A stretch of 36,260 nt of DNA, taken from positions 1-36,260 of the IMG/VR virus record IMGVR_UViG_3300030104_002907; one strand, given 5' to 3'. The position numbers and the translations under genes are program-made. The stretch comes from a virus. Shown in pieces: positions 31,411 to 36,202 of the stretch (positions are counted from its first letter, which is position 1; every line of letters starts with the position of its first letter). Under the pieces are notes generated by a model that worked only from the letters and a program-made list of their open reading frames with translations, made no database searches and was not told the DNA's origin.

Positions 31411-31725
31411 TCACTTCTTTTTAAGAACATTTGACCATGACTTGTTTACCCTTTGCCATTCTCGCCTAAACTGAAACTTCTTAGGAGGCATTTTAAAATC
31501 AATACTAGGTTCTGAATCATCATAACTGAACTCATCATCATCATATTCTTCCTCTTCCAACACCATATCTACATATTCATTAAATCCCTGCTGAAAGGCT
31601 TCTGGGTCTATCGCTTTCCATGCCCTTACTGCCGAATATTCCATCTCTCCTATCTTAAACTCAAACATATCATCTATAAGTTCTTCATAATGCTTCAATA
31701 ATTCTTTCTCTCTTGTGGGGTTCAT
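31411..31725 (-). CDS. Acidic small protein with a C-terminal tag-like motif, first gene of the long leftward operon
   Basis: 104 residues from the ATG behind AGGTGATAATA. Helical and acidic (EKELLKHYEELIDDMFEF, DMVLEEEEYDDDEFSYDD), then a basic end ...KSWSNVLKKK. The last ten residues match the W-x-x-[IV]-L-K tag at the C-terminus instead of the N-terminus. It is the most upstream gene of the leftward late operon. No family recognised. Confidence 0.72.
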   Translation of the reverse strand: MNPTREKELLKHYEELIDDMFEFKIGEMEYSAVRAWKAIDPEAFQQGFNEYVDMVLEEEEYDDDEFSYDDSEPSIDFKMPPKKFQFRREWQRVNKSWSNVLKKK

Positions 31726-31817
31726 TATTATCACCTAACTTTTTCAAAAATTGACCTGTAATTTGTGTGGGACTAGCAAAAAATTTTTTTGGGCTTTTAT
31801 TCTATTTCCAGCGAAGC
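31726..31817. other. Intergenic gap with A6T7 tract, possible terminator and late promoter region
   Basis: Between the 72-aa leftward gene and the late operon. Reading leftward, the stretch at 31790-31778 is a run of seven A then six T, a possible archaeal T-tract terminator for the gene at 31818-32036. AATAAAAG at about 31796-31803 on the minus strand could be a TATA element for the late operon, but it is not convincing. No palindrome of the CATATG type occurs here, so the late operon is probably not controlled by the same signal as the right end. Confidence 0.35.
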
Positions 31818-32036
31818 CTAGTTTATCTCCTTAGTATTGATTAACTCAGTTAAAGTGTCCTTATCGTAATGTTCGCTAAAGACTCTAGCAATAAAAACTT
31901 CTTTAGAGGCTACAGATTTAAACTTAGCATTGCGAGTTTTAACCTGTTTTTGTGTTAAAGAGTTTGTTTTTGTTAAAGTTTTTAAGTCTGAAAAACCTTT
32001 TTTATCTTTTTGTGTGTTGAAATTTTTATTGACCAT
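31818..32036 (-). CDS. Small basic protein, possibly leaderless transcript
   Basis: 72 residues (MVNKNFNTQKDKKGF start), rich in Lys and Thr, with one probable C-terminal helix region (KEVFIARVFSEHYDKDTLTELI). A TATA-like CTTATAATC lies about 28 bases before the ATG, so transcription would begin at or just before the start codon. A weak GGGGTCAG also precedes it. The first genes on the two strands (this one leftward, the next rightward) diverge here. A regulator of early or late switching is a guess from place and charge only. Confidence 0.6.
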   Translation of the reverse strand: MVNKNFNTQKDKKGFSDLKTLTKTNSLTQKQVKTRNAKFKSVASKEVFIARVFSEHYDKDTLTELINTKEIN

Positions 32037-32070
32037 ATCTGACCCCAATAATTATGTCTGATTATAAGTC
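32034..32070 (-). promoter_or_regulatory. TATA-box promoter for the leftward 72-aa gene
   Basis: On the minus strand ACTTATAATC is centred near 32064, about 28 bases upstream of the ATG. This is the normal archaeal TATA-to-start distance, suggesting a leaderless or nearly leaderless mRNA. Confidence 0.45.
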
Positions 32071-32133
32071 TATTAATAGATATGTCGTTATTTAGAGGCA
32101 GATTGAGTTGACTTGGATAAAAAAATTTTTTTT

Positions 32134-32174
32134 ACAAAGCCATATGGTTGTAGGCTTTGCCATCAACCTTAAAG
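32134..32174. promoter_or_regulatory. CATATG palindrome module R1 with rightward TATA-like arm
   Basis: ACAAAG (32134-32139), core CCATATGG (32140-32147), GCTTTG (32154-32159), then the outer arm ACCTTAAAG (32166-32174). The outer arm ends about 22-25 bases before the ATG at 32196, so it can serve as TATA box for the rightward operon. This is the copy nearest to the divergence point and drives the rightward microgenes by position. Confidence 0.6.
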
Positions 32175-32195
32175 ACAAAAAAGTGGATAATGGGT

Positions 32196-32423
32196 ATGGC
32201 GAAACGAAAATACGACATGAAAGAAATGAATTATGACAGACCAACAAACAGATTAGTTGTTCCTAAAAGAGCAGGTAAAACATCACCTAAGAATAATAGA
32301 GATGGTTTTCCTAGTAAATTAGATAGACAACTAGAAACAAAAAGAAAATACGGTGAGTATGTTTCTTTATTTGGTAAAACACTAGAAAACCTATTTGATG
32401 GCAAAAAGGAGGAAGAAAAATGA
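32196..32423 (+). CDS. Small basic protein, first gene of the rightward microgene operon
   Basis: 75 residues (MAKRKYDMKEMNYDRP), Lys/Arg-rich with conserved-looking VVPKRAGKTSPKNNRDGFPS and a final helix ending KKEEEK. Two ATGs are close (32190, 32196); the second is preferred because it lies about 25 bases after the TATA-like arm of the palindrome module. Its stop overlaps the next start. No family is recognised. Confidence 0.6.
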   Translation: MAKRKYDMKEMNYDRPTNRLVVPKRAGKTSPKNNRDGFPSKLDRQLETKRKYGEYVSLFGKTLENLFDGKKEEEK

Positions 32424-32638
32424 GTAGAATAAAATGGGCTTTCTTTCATGGTTTATACGATGTAAGAAAAATAGGATTCAGACTAAATGGGTGGAATAAC
32501 ACCTTATTTAGTAAAAATGCTATCTTAGAAAAATTAAATAATGATTATCCTAAAATGTCATTCATGATAGAAGACTTTGAAGATTCAGAAGGCAACTTAG
32601 GAAAGAGTCAGATTATATGGTGGAGAAGAAAATGGTAG
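32420..32638 (+). CDS. Small Trp-rich protein of the rightward operon
   Basis: 72 residues. ATG overlaps the upstream TGA (ATGA) and follows AAGGAGGAAGAAAA, a strong ribosome site. Pattern: FHGLYDVRKIGFRLNGWNN, a helix, DYPKMSFMIEDF, then GKSQIIWWRRKW at the end. The order F-R-L-x-x-W...P...I-x-W/Y-x-R/W-K is shared with the 68-aa leftward gene at 34379-34585, so the two may be distant paralogs. Function unknown. Confidence 0.65.
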   Translation: MSRIKWAFFHGLYDVRKIGFRLNGWNNTLFSKNAILEKLNNDYPKMSFMIEDFEDSEGNLGKSQIIWWRRKW

Positions 32639-32898
32639 AAGTAGAAATAGAAATGATATATATTTGTGATGTATGTAATGAACCATCAGAAACAGTAACA
32701 CATGAAGATATAGTTGAAACTTCATATGGTAATGGTCAATTAGTTAGTGAAGTAATAACTTGGGAAGGTTCACAGTGTTGTGGTTCTGAGTGTTACGAGT
32801 GGCCTTTAGAGCATTGGATTTCAGAATTTCCTAGTGAGGCTTTAGAATATAAATATATAACACAAGAACAATATGACAAAATAATAGAGGATGAATAA
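32632..32898 (+). CDS. Acidic zinc-binding microprotein
   Basis: 88 residues from the ATG at 32632 with GGTGGAGAAGAAA before it; it overlaps the previous gene by 7 bases. ICDVC near residue 11 and CCGSEC near residue 50 give a likely zinc site (CxxC...CxxxC). The remainder is acidic (EALEYKYITQEQYDKIIEDE). Looks like a small interaction protein; no family named. Confidence 0.65.
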   Translation: MVEVEIEMIYICDVCNEPSETVTHEDIVETSYGNGQLVSEVITWEGSQCCGSECYEWPLEHWISEFPSEALEYKYITQEQYDKIIEDE

Positions 32899-32899
32899 T

Positions 32900-33016
32900 A
32901 TGGAAGAAAAAGATATAATGATAAAAGTAGTAAAAGCGGCAGGTAAAGAAAAACAAGAAACTAGAGATAGGCTTTTTGAAATAATTGCGAAAGCATTATT
33001 GGAGGAAGAAAAATGA
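32900..33016 (+). CDS. 38-aa helical microprotein
   Basis: ATG with AGAGGATGAATAAT before it, 1 base after the preceding stop, and its TGA overlaps the next ATG (ATGA). The product is one charged helix (MIKVVKAAGKEKQETRDRLF, ending LLEEEK). The tight coupling on both sides is the main reason to accept such a short gene. The whole rightward operon ends its genes with GGAGGAAGAAAAATGA-type joins, so the C-terminal EEEK is partly imposed by the next ribosome site. Confidence 0.6.
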   Translation: MEEKDIMIKVVKAAGKEKQETRDRLFEIIAKALLEEEK

Positions 33017-33258
33017 GAAAAGTAATAAGATACGGAGATATAGTATTCTCTAGTGGAGATGTAGAAAGAAAAATAGTTTACAAATACATAAGTAAACAGG
33101 AACAAATAGCACATAGACAAATACTAGATGATGAAAACGATATGCTAGATGAAGATGACAAAAGAAACATAACTTGTTATACTGGAAGATTAGAAACAGA
33201 AATAAATGATTATGTTTGTTACAAAAGTGTTAAAGACAAAATTGGTGAGGAAGAATAA
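33013..33258 (+). CDS. Small acidic protein of the rightward operon
   Basis: 81 residues. ATG behind ATTGGAGGAAGAAAA. Basic/aromatic N-terminal half (MRKVIRYGDIVFSSGDVERKIVYKY) likely forms strands, followed by an acidic stretch (DDENDMLDEDDKRN) and CYTGRLETEINDYVCYKSVK. No family is recognised. Confidence 0.62.
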   Translation: MRKVIRYGDIVFSSGDVERKIVYKYISKQEQIAHRQILDDENDMLDEDDKRNITCYTGRLETEINDYVCYKSVKDKIGEEE

Positions 33259-33284
33259 TGCCTAGATTTTGGTGGAATGAATAA
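33258..33284 (+). CDS. Possible 8-residue ORF at the end of the rightward operon
   Basis: ATG overlaps the upstream TAA by one base and is preceded by GAGGAAGAATA, the same site type as the genes before it. It encodes MPRFWWNE and stops. The reading is only a candidate: the site is good but eight codons prove nothing. It lies directly before a strong hairpin, so translation of it could affect that hairpin. Confidence 0.25.
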   Translation: MPRFWWNE

Positions 33285-33288
33285 TAGC

Positions 33289-33314
33289 GCTAGGGGGGTT
33301 GAGATTCCCCTAGC
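33289..33314 (+). terminator. Strong hairpin after the rightward operon
   Basis: GCTAGGGG (33289-33296) pairs with CCCCTAGC (33307-33314), loop of 10 bases. No T tract follows, so it may block exonucleases or stop readthrough rather than act as a classic T-run archaeal terminator. Confidence 0.55.
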
Positions 33315-33328
33315 CTCATGGTAGAATA

Positions 33329-33376
33329 GCAAAGCACACTACCATATGGTTCTAACTTTGTGGGTTGAACCTTGAA
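33329..33376. promoter_or_regulatory. CATATG palindrome module R2
   Basis: GCAAAGC (33329-33335), core ACCATATGGT (33341-33350), ACTTTGT (33355-33361), and an outer arm ACCTTGAAA (about 33369-33377) on the right. It lies between the hairpin after the rightward operon and a long inverted repeat. Same order of elements as the other modules. Confidence 0.55.
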
Positions 33377-33495
33377 ATTGACGGGCGGCGTGGAAGGAAC
33401 TCACCCACTTCCCACTAGTTACCCGACACCGTCAATTATTGAAAGGTTAGTCAATCCTATGAAGAGTAACACAAGATATATCAGAGGCGATTGAC
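33376..33495 (+). ncRNA. Possible structured RNA with two helices and alternative pairings
   Basis: No convincing gene lies here. AATTGACGG (33376-33384) pairs with CCGTCAATT (33429-33437), enclosing GTGGAAG with CTTCCCAC (one bulge). A second helix follows, GTCAATC (33450-33456) with GATTGAC (33489-33495). Because the four arms are versions of the same sequence, arm 1 can also pair with arm 3 and arm 2 with arm 4, a switch-like layout. Directly beside palindrome R2. Direction of transcription is assumed. Confidence 0.4.
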
Positions 33496-33523
33496 CAGTT
33501 CCTCTTAATTGAATTTATTTTTT

Positions 33524-33646
33524 TTAAGTTTCACAACTGGGACAATTGCATCTATTCTCCATTCCCATTAATTCAAACATTCTTCTTTCGCATCCATCAA
33601 ATTCATCTAATGCTATTTCTGCTAATACTACACCTATATGACTCAT
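33524..33646 (-). CDS. 40-aa zinc-type microprotein
   Basis: ATG (MSHIGVVLAEIAL) with TTGAGGTATTAG before it. The product ends with CNCPSCET, and another Cys lies in DGCERRMF, giving C...CxCxxC, enough for one metal. Upstream on the same strand is a long stem-loop that begins about 20 bases after the TATA-like arm of palindrome R3, so the gene would have a structured leader. The stop is followed by an A-rich stretch. Confidence 0.6.
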   Translation of the reverse strand: MSHIGVVLAEIALDEFDGCERRMFELMGMENRCNCPSCET

Positions 33647-33662
33647 ATCTAATACCTCAAGG

Positions 33663-33731
33663 GTAGCAACAAGGTTTGGCTCCCGTACATCCTCCCATTT
33701 AAGGTATTGATGGGGTGCGACCTTGTGCTAC
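33663..33731 (-). ncRNA. Structured 5' leader with a 12-bp closing helix
   Basis: GTAGCACAAGGT (minus strand from 33731) pairs with ACCTTG-T-TGCTAC down to 33663, 12 pairs with one bulged base. Inside, CCCAT and ATGGG (33694-33714 region) form a second hairpin. It ends 17 bases before the ATG of the 40-aa gene, whose ribosome site is just outside the helix. Riboswitch-like or protein-bound leader by layout only; it fits no class I know. Confidence 0.45.
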
Positions 33732-33778
33732 AATTAAGGTGAGTCGATTTTGCTTATGACGGGTATTCCAAAGGATAT

Positions 33779-33788
33779 ACCATATGGT
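33779..33788. promoter_or_regulatory. CATATG palindrome R3
   Basis: Core ACCATATGGT. The inner arms are degenerate here. On the left, reading leftward, ACCCGTCATAAGC (about 33757-33745) takes the place of the TATA-like outer arm and is 15-25 bases before the structured leader of the 40-aa gene. Confidence 0.5.
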
Positions 33789-33838
33789 TTGATGAAATAT
33801 GTATTTTTTTTCACTTTAATAAACAATGTTCTTTTTTT

Positions 33839-33854
33839 AGAATTTGAAGTTAGT
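33839..33854. repeat. 16-base direct repeat AGAATTTGAAGTTAGT, first copy
   Basis: Partner of 36179-36194, at the same distance from palindrome R3 as the other copy is from R7. The fixed spacing suggests a duplicated unit of about 75 bases. Confidence 0.7.
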
Positions 33855-33911
33855 CTAAAGAACTAAATTTAAAAACTAAACATTAGAAAAATATCTTATG
33901 TACCAATCTTG

Positions 33912-33956
33912 ATACATTTTTCATTACCATATGGTAATGACGTAAGTGAAATGTAT
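33912..33956. promoter_or_regulatory. CATATG palindrome R4, perfect 20-bp copy
   Basis: TCATTACCATATGGTAATGA (33921-33940) is a perfect palindrome. ATACATTT (33912-33919) and AAATGTAT (33949-33956) add an outer pair with unequal spacing. The ACAAAG arms are absent, so this copy shares only the core with the others. Confidence 0.55.
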
Positions 33957-33987
33957 TGAATCTTTGAGTAAAGGAGTGAAACGGGTA

Positions 33988-34116
33988 TTACCCCGAATCT
34001 TGTTCCTCCCAAATACTAGGTTTTTCTTCATATTTAGGTTGTAATGCCTTTAATTTAGCATTATTCCATTTTTTCAGTCTTTCTTTATTTCTATTCACTC
34101 TGTATTTATCTTTCAT
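33988..34116 (-). CDS. 42-aa basic microprotein
   Basis: ATG immediately after the stop of the gene before it (TAA then ATG). Lys/Arg-rich helix (YRVNRNKERLKKWNNAKLKA) followed by an acidic end (KPSIWEEQDSG). A short hairpin CGGG-TATTA-CCCG covers its stop codon and could end the transcript. No family. Confidence 0.5.
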   Translation of the reverse strand: MKDKYRVNRNKERLKKWNNAKLKALQPKYEEKPSIWEEQDSG

Positions 34117-34245
34117 TTATTCATCACACTCACATGCATCATAACCTAATTCTTCTAATTCTGTTATACAGTGCCAGCCACCATCTTGATAACTGCAACT
34201 ATTACATAATATTCTTGCTTTCAATATTTTATCTCTTATATTCAT
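34117..34245 (-). CDS. 42-aa zinc-type microprotein
   Basis: ATG with GAGAGGTGGAATA before it, inside the end of the previous gene (17-base overlap). ILCNSCSYQDGGWHC then DACECDE: C-x2-C...H-x-C...C-x-C, a plausible zinc site in a very short protein. The stop abuts the next ATG. Confidence 0.6.
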   Translation of the reverse strand: MNIRDKILKARILCNSCSYQDGGWHCITELEELGYDACECDE

Positions 34246-34378
34246 TATTCCACCTCTCATTGAAAGTTATTTCATTCTCCCAAACTATACCAACACATGT
34301 TTCTCCATCCATGACATACCAACCTTTTTCACTTGTCTGCCATTGCTGAAGTGTAAGTGTTTTTGTTACTTTTATCAT
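34229..34378 (-). CDS. 49-aa microprotein
   Basis: ATG directly after the stop of the 68-aa gene, with AAGGGGTTTAA before it. Alternating pattern TLTLQQWQTSEKGWYVMDG, CVGIVWENEITF suggests a small beta sheet. Ends NNEYKR. Member of a tight four-gene leftward set (34585 to 33988). Confidence 0.58.
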   Translation of the reverse strand: MIKVTKTLTLQQWQTSEKGWYVMDGETCVGIVWENEITFNERWNNEYKR

Positions 34379-34585
34379 TTAAACCCCTTTCCATCTGTAT
34401 TGAATCCATCTTATAGAACCATATTTGTTACAAGGTTGAACTCTCCATTCTTCATTGGGAAATTGTGTTCTTAGCCTTTTCATCAATTTTCTTATTGTTG
34501 GTTCAGGCGCATCCCAACTACTTAATCTAAAGTTCGTTACATCTTTTGTGTTTACCACATGAAAGTTATTCCATTGTTCATTCAT
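34379..34585 (-). CDS. 68-aa microprotein, first gene of a short leftward operon
   Basis: ATG about 25 bases after CCTAAAG in the outer arm of palindrome R5, so a leaderless start is possible; GGGT also lies directly before it. Pattern: TNFRLSSWDAPEP, a basic helix (RKLMKRLRTQFPNEEW), then GSIRWIQYRWKGV. Order and spacing of FRL, W, P and the aromatic/basic end resemble the rightward 72-aa gene at 32420-32638. Confidence 0.62.
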   Translation of the reverse strand: MNEQWNNFHVVNTKDVTNFRLSSWDAPEPTIRKLMKRLRTQFPNEEWRVQPCNKYGSIRWIQYRWKGV

Positions 34586-34605
34586 ACCCTATTTTCTATG
34601 ATTTA

Positions 34606-34669
34606 CTTTAGGGTGCGATGACAAAGCCTACCTTACCATATGGTTCTGCTTTGCTAGAACCCTATAAGG
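34606..34669. promoter_or_regulatory. CATATG palindrome module R5, the most complete copy
   Basis: Order left to right: outer arm (CTTTAGGGT, the leftward TATA-like side), ACAAAGC (34621-34627), core ACCATATGGT (34635-34644), TGCTTTG (34647-34653), and outer arm ACCCTATAAGG (34659-34669). Read on the minus strand, the right half gives CTTATAGGGTTCTAGCAAAG, almost the same as the left half of R7. This shows that the whole 60-bp unit is one imperfect palindrome with TATA boxes facing outward. Confidence 0.62.
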
Positions 34670-34670
34670 G

Positions 34671-34707
34671 GGTGGAGGCCAAGCCCTATTAGGCTTAACC
34701 TTCCACC
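34671..34707 (-). terminator. Inverted repeat covering the stop of the 173-aa gene
   Basis: GGTGGAGG (34671-34678) with CCTTCCACC (34699-34707, one bulge) encloses AAGCC-CTATTA-GGCTT (34681-34696). The inner hairpin contains the TAA stop of the leftward gene, so a terminator or mRNA-end stabiliser is likely. Confidence 0.45.
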
Positions 34708-35216
34708 TCTTCATTTGTTGGAACTACTATATTTGGTAGTTCGTTTTTATCTAATTTACCATTCCATTGCTTATGTGAAGCATCTTTCTTAACATATGCC
34801 TTGTACATTGATACTAAATTATCGTAAGCAATGCCCGCTTCATATGTTGCTTGAGTTTCTGCATCTCCAAACATAGGGGAGTATTGTCCTCTACGGCTGT
34901 AAATTCTACCACAAAGCGGCTCTGAAGTTGCCATAGTCATGTACGCATCGTACACTCTTTGTTGTAATGTTTTTACTACAGTCAACACATCTGCTGGTAG
35001 TGTTGACCTGATGCCCCCTAAAGGGTTGTTAGGTAACAATTTACAAGTACTGTAGATTGTTTGCCATAGTGTAGGTCTGATAGTTTTATCTGCCTTACCT
35101 GCATCCATAGCCCATTGTAGACCTGCACTTGCTCCGCCTACATCATTGTTGTTCAAATATTCTGTAATTAAATTACATCTTGTTGTCCATGTTTCGTCTG
35201 TTATTTCTTTTGCCAT
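34695..35216 (-). CDS. 173-aa protein of unknown function
   Basis: ATG behind AATAGGTGAATAAA, the same ribosome-site string as the major capsid gene. Mostly helical (CNLITEYLNNNDVGGASAG, VLTVVKTLQQRVYDAYMTMA), with LLPNNPLGGIRSTLPAD and MFGDAETQATYEAGIAYDNLV, ending acidic (TNEEVEG). Codon and residue use are less Lys-rich than the late genes. A CTATAAAAG TATA box in palindrome R6 lies about 70 bases upstream. Not recognised. Confidence 0.72.
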   Translation of the reverse strand: MAKEITDETWTTRCNLITEYLNNNDVGGASAGLQWAMDAGKADKTIRPTLWQTIYSTCKLLPNNPLGGIRSTLPADVLTVVKTLQQRVYDAYMTMATSEPLCGRIYSRRGQYSPMFGDAETQATYEAGIAYDNLVSMYKAYVKKDASHKQWNGKLDKNELPNIVVPTNEEVEG

Positions 35217-35281
35217 TTTATTCACCTATTAATCAAGTTAATTTAATAAAACTTGGCCTCCAAACAAGGCTTTTCAAAATT

Positions 35282-35346
35282 ACTTTTATAGGGTATCGTA
35301 CAAAGTCGAACCATATGGTTTTGCTTTGTGAAAACCTTACAAGTGT
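35282..35346. promoter_or_regulatory. CATATG palindrome module R6 with clear leftward TATA box
   Basis: ACTTTTATAGGGT (35282-35294), ACAAAG (35300-35305), AACCATATGGTT (35309-35320), GCTTTGT (35323-35329), ACCTTACAAGTGT (about 35334-35346). On the minus strand the left arm reads ACCCTATAAAAGT, a textbook archaeal TATA box for the 173-aa gene, with the palindrome centred about 27 bases upstream of it, where an activator or repressor would sit. Confidence 0.65.
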
Positions 35347-35357
35347 AAAATTGAAAA

Positions 35358-35426
35358 GGGACCACTAGCGCATCGCTAAATGTTGAATCTTATAGGTCGC
35401 TAAACCGTATTCGTGCTAGTGGCCCC
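35358..35426 (+). ncRNA. Possible structured RNA beside palindrome R6
   Basis: GGG-A-CCACTAGC (35358-35369) pairs with GCTAGTGG-CCCC (35415-35426), 11 pairs with one bulged A. The loop holds two copies of TCGCTAAA (35373-35380 and 35397-35404). The helix begins about 20 bases after the rightward TATA-like arm of R6. A CCCCATGGGG palindrome follows at once (35423-35432). No ORF with a ribosome site overlaps it. Small RNA or terminator-like element between convergent signals. Confidence 0.42.
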
Positions 35427-35457
35427 ATGGGGTCAATAGTAGTCAAGGGACTTCACC

Positions 35458-35655
35458 CTAGTTCATCCTTAAAAGATTAAAATCTTGAAGGGCTGATTGT
35501 AAGTCCTCAATGCAGTTTTGTAAATCATCACCACTAACTCTAAGTTTTTTGATAATCAATTCATTGTTTCTGTTGTGTCCAACTTCTATAACAAATCGTT
35601 GTTCTACATTTTCTATTCTTTCCTCAATCGTATTTTTCCTGTTAAACCATTTCAT
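35458..35655 (-). CDS. 65-aa coiled-coil-like microprotein
   Basis: ATG behind AAAAGGAGGAAGAGAAAA, overlapping the preceding 31-aa gene by 14 bases. Basic start (MKWFNRKNTIEERI), then helix-strand-helix (VEQRFVIEVGHNRNNELIIK, DDLQNCIEDLQSALQDF). It begins with M-K-W but lacks the I-L-K part of the late-gene tag. No family. Confidence 0.65.
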   Translation of the reverse strand: MKWFNRKNTIEERIENVEQRFVIEVGHNRNNELIIKKLRVSGDDLQNCIEDLQSALQDFNLLRMN

Positions 35656-35737
35656 TTTTCTCTTCCTCCTTTTTCTTTTTTTCTTCTTCTTTTTCTCTCA
35701 TTTCTTTGTAAAGTCTAGCCCTTTTTTTAAAGCCCAT
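35642..35737 (-). CDS. 31-aa lysine/glutamate-rich microprotein
   Basis: ATG with AAGGTGATAAT before it. MGFKKRARLYKEMREKEEEK and more of the same: a single highly charged helix. The C-terminal codons double as the ribosome site of the next gene. Accepted for its strong ribosome site and coupling. Confidence 0.5.
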   Translation of the reverse strand: MGFKKRARLYKEMREKEEEKKKKEEEKNEMV

Positions 35738-36100
35738 ATTATCACCTTGAATCTAAGTGGTTGCTCCTTTGATGGAAAAGGTCTGAAAAAATTAAGAGAA
35801 GTAGGCGAGCAACCATTTTCCCACTTGTGAGTGTAAAAGCCGAACAGTTTAGGTTTATGCGCATCTATCCTTAGTAACTTACTTTTAATCGCAATCGGAG
35901 GGACGGCTCATCATTCTATTGTCGTATTGAAAGTGCATCTATAACTTCCTAGGAAAATTATAGCAATCTTACGGCTCACATGTGCTACAACGTGTCGCAT
36001 TGGTTAATTTCATTTACCCTGCTCTAATCGCCCACAAGTCAAAGGTCGAAACCTAATCATTGTGTTTGACTAACCAAAGTTTTGAGATTTACTTATGTAG
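35738..36100 (-). other. Gene-poor, repeat- and hairpin-rich leader region between R7 and the microgenes
   Basis: About 360 bases. Seen: TTGGTTA/TAACCAA (36000-36006 with 36071-36077) around AGTCAAA/TTTGACT and AGGT-CGAA-ACCT; CTATAACTTCCTAGGAAAAT continuing to ATAG (35939-35963), an imperfect inverted repeat; GCAATC...ACGGCTCA twice (35891-35910 and 35963-35978); TGGTTGCTC/GAGCAACCA (35758-35766 with 35807-35815). Tiny leftward frames of 14-40 codons occur (for example 36010-36060, 35742-35864) but with weak ribosome sites or odd composition. A long structured leader or RNA gene is more likely. Confidence 0.4.
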
Positions 36101-36133
36101 GGTATCTCACAAAGCAGAACCATATGGTTTTGT
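36088..36133. promoter_or_regulatory. CATATG palindrome module R7
   Basis: ACTTATGTAGGGT (about 36091-36103), ACAAAGC (36109-36115), AACCATATGGTT (36118-36129), TGTGAAA. The leftward arm CCCTACATAAG is TATA-like and lies about 15-20 bases before the first helix of the structured leader. Confidence 0.58.
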
Positions 36134-36178
36134 GAAATATCTATGTATTTGTAACATGTGACAATTTTAATGAAATAG

Positions 36179-36194
36179 AGAATTTGAAGTTAGT
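36179..36194. repeat. 16-base direct repeat AGAATTTGAAGTTAGT, second copy
   Basis: Identical to 33839-33854. Each copy begins exactly 59 bases after the first base of its CCATATGG core (33780 and 36120). The intervening bases are only partly alike (GAAATAT follows both cores). Confidence 0.7.
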
Positions 36195-36202
36195 TTTTAG
36201 AT

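Larger units (their letters stand above)
33647..33987. other. Gene-free stretch holding a structured leader and palindromes R3 and R4
   Basis: About 340 bases between the 40-aa and 42-aa leftward genes. No ORF with a ribosome site was found. It contains the 12-bp stem-loop leader, palindromes R3 and R4, and the 16-base sequence AGAATTTGAAGTTAGT (33839-33854) that recurs near palindrome R7. Confidence 0.6.

Noticed and set aside
35742-35864. Leftward 40-codon frame starting MRINLNCSAF
   Set aside because: Leucine-rich composition unlike the other microgenes, weak ribosome site, and it runs through a 9-bp stem-loop; kept only as part of the gene-poor region.
36010-36060. Leftward 16-codon frame near palindrome R7
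   Set aside because: It lies wholly inside a three-helix inverted-repeat structure and has no ribosome site.
36037-36071. tRNA-like hairpin with GGTCGAAACC resembling a T-arm
   Set aside because: No acceptor stem, D-arm or anticodon arm can be drawn around it on either strand.
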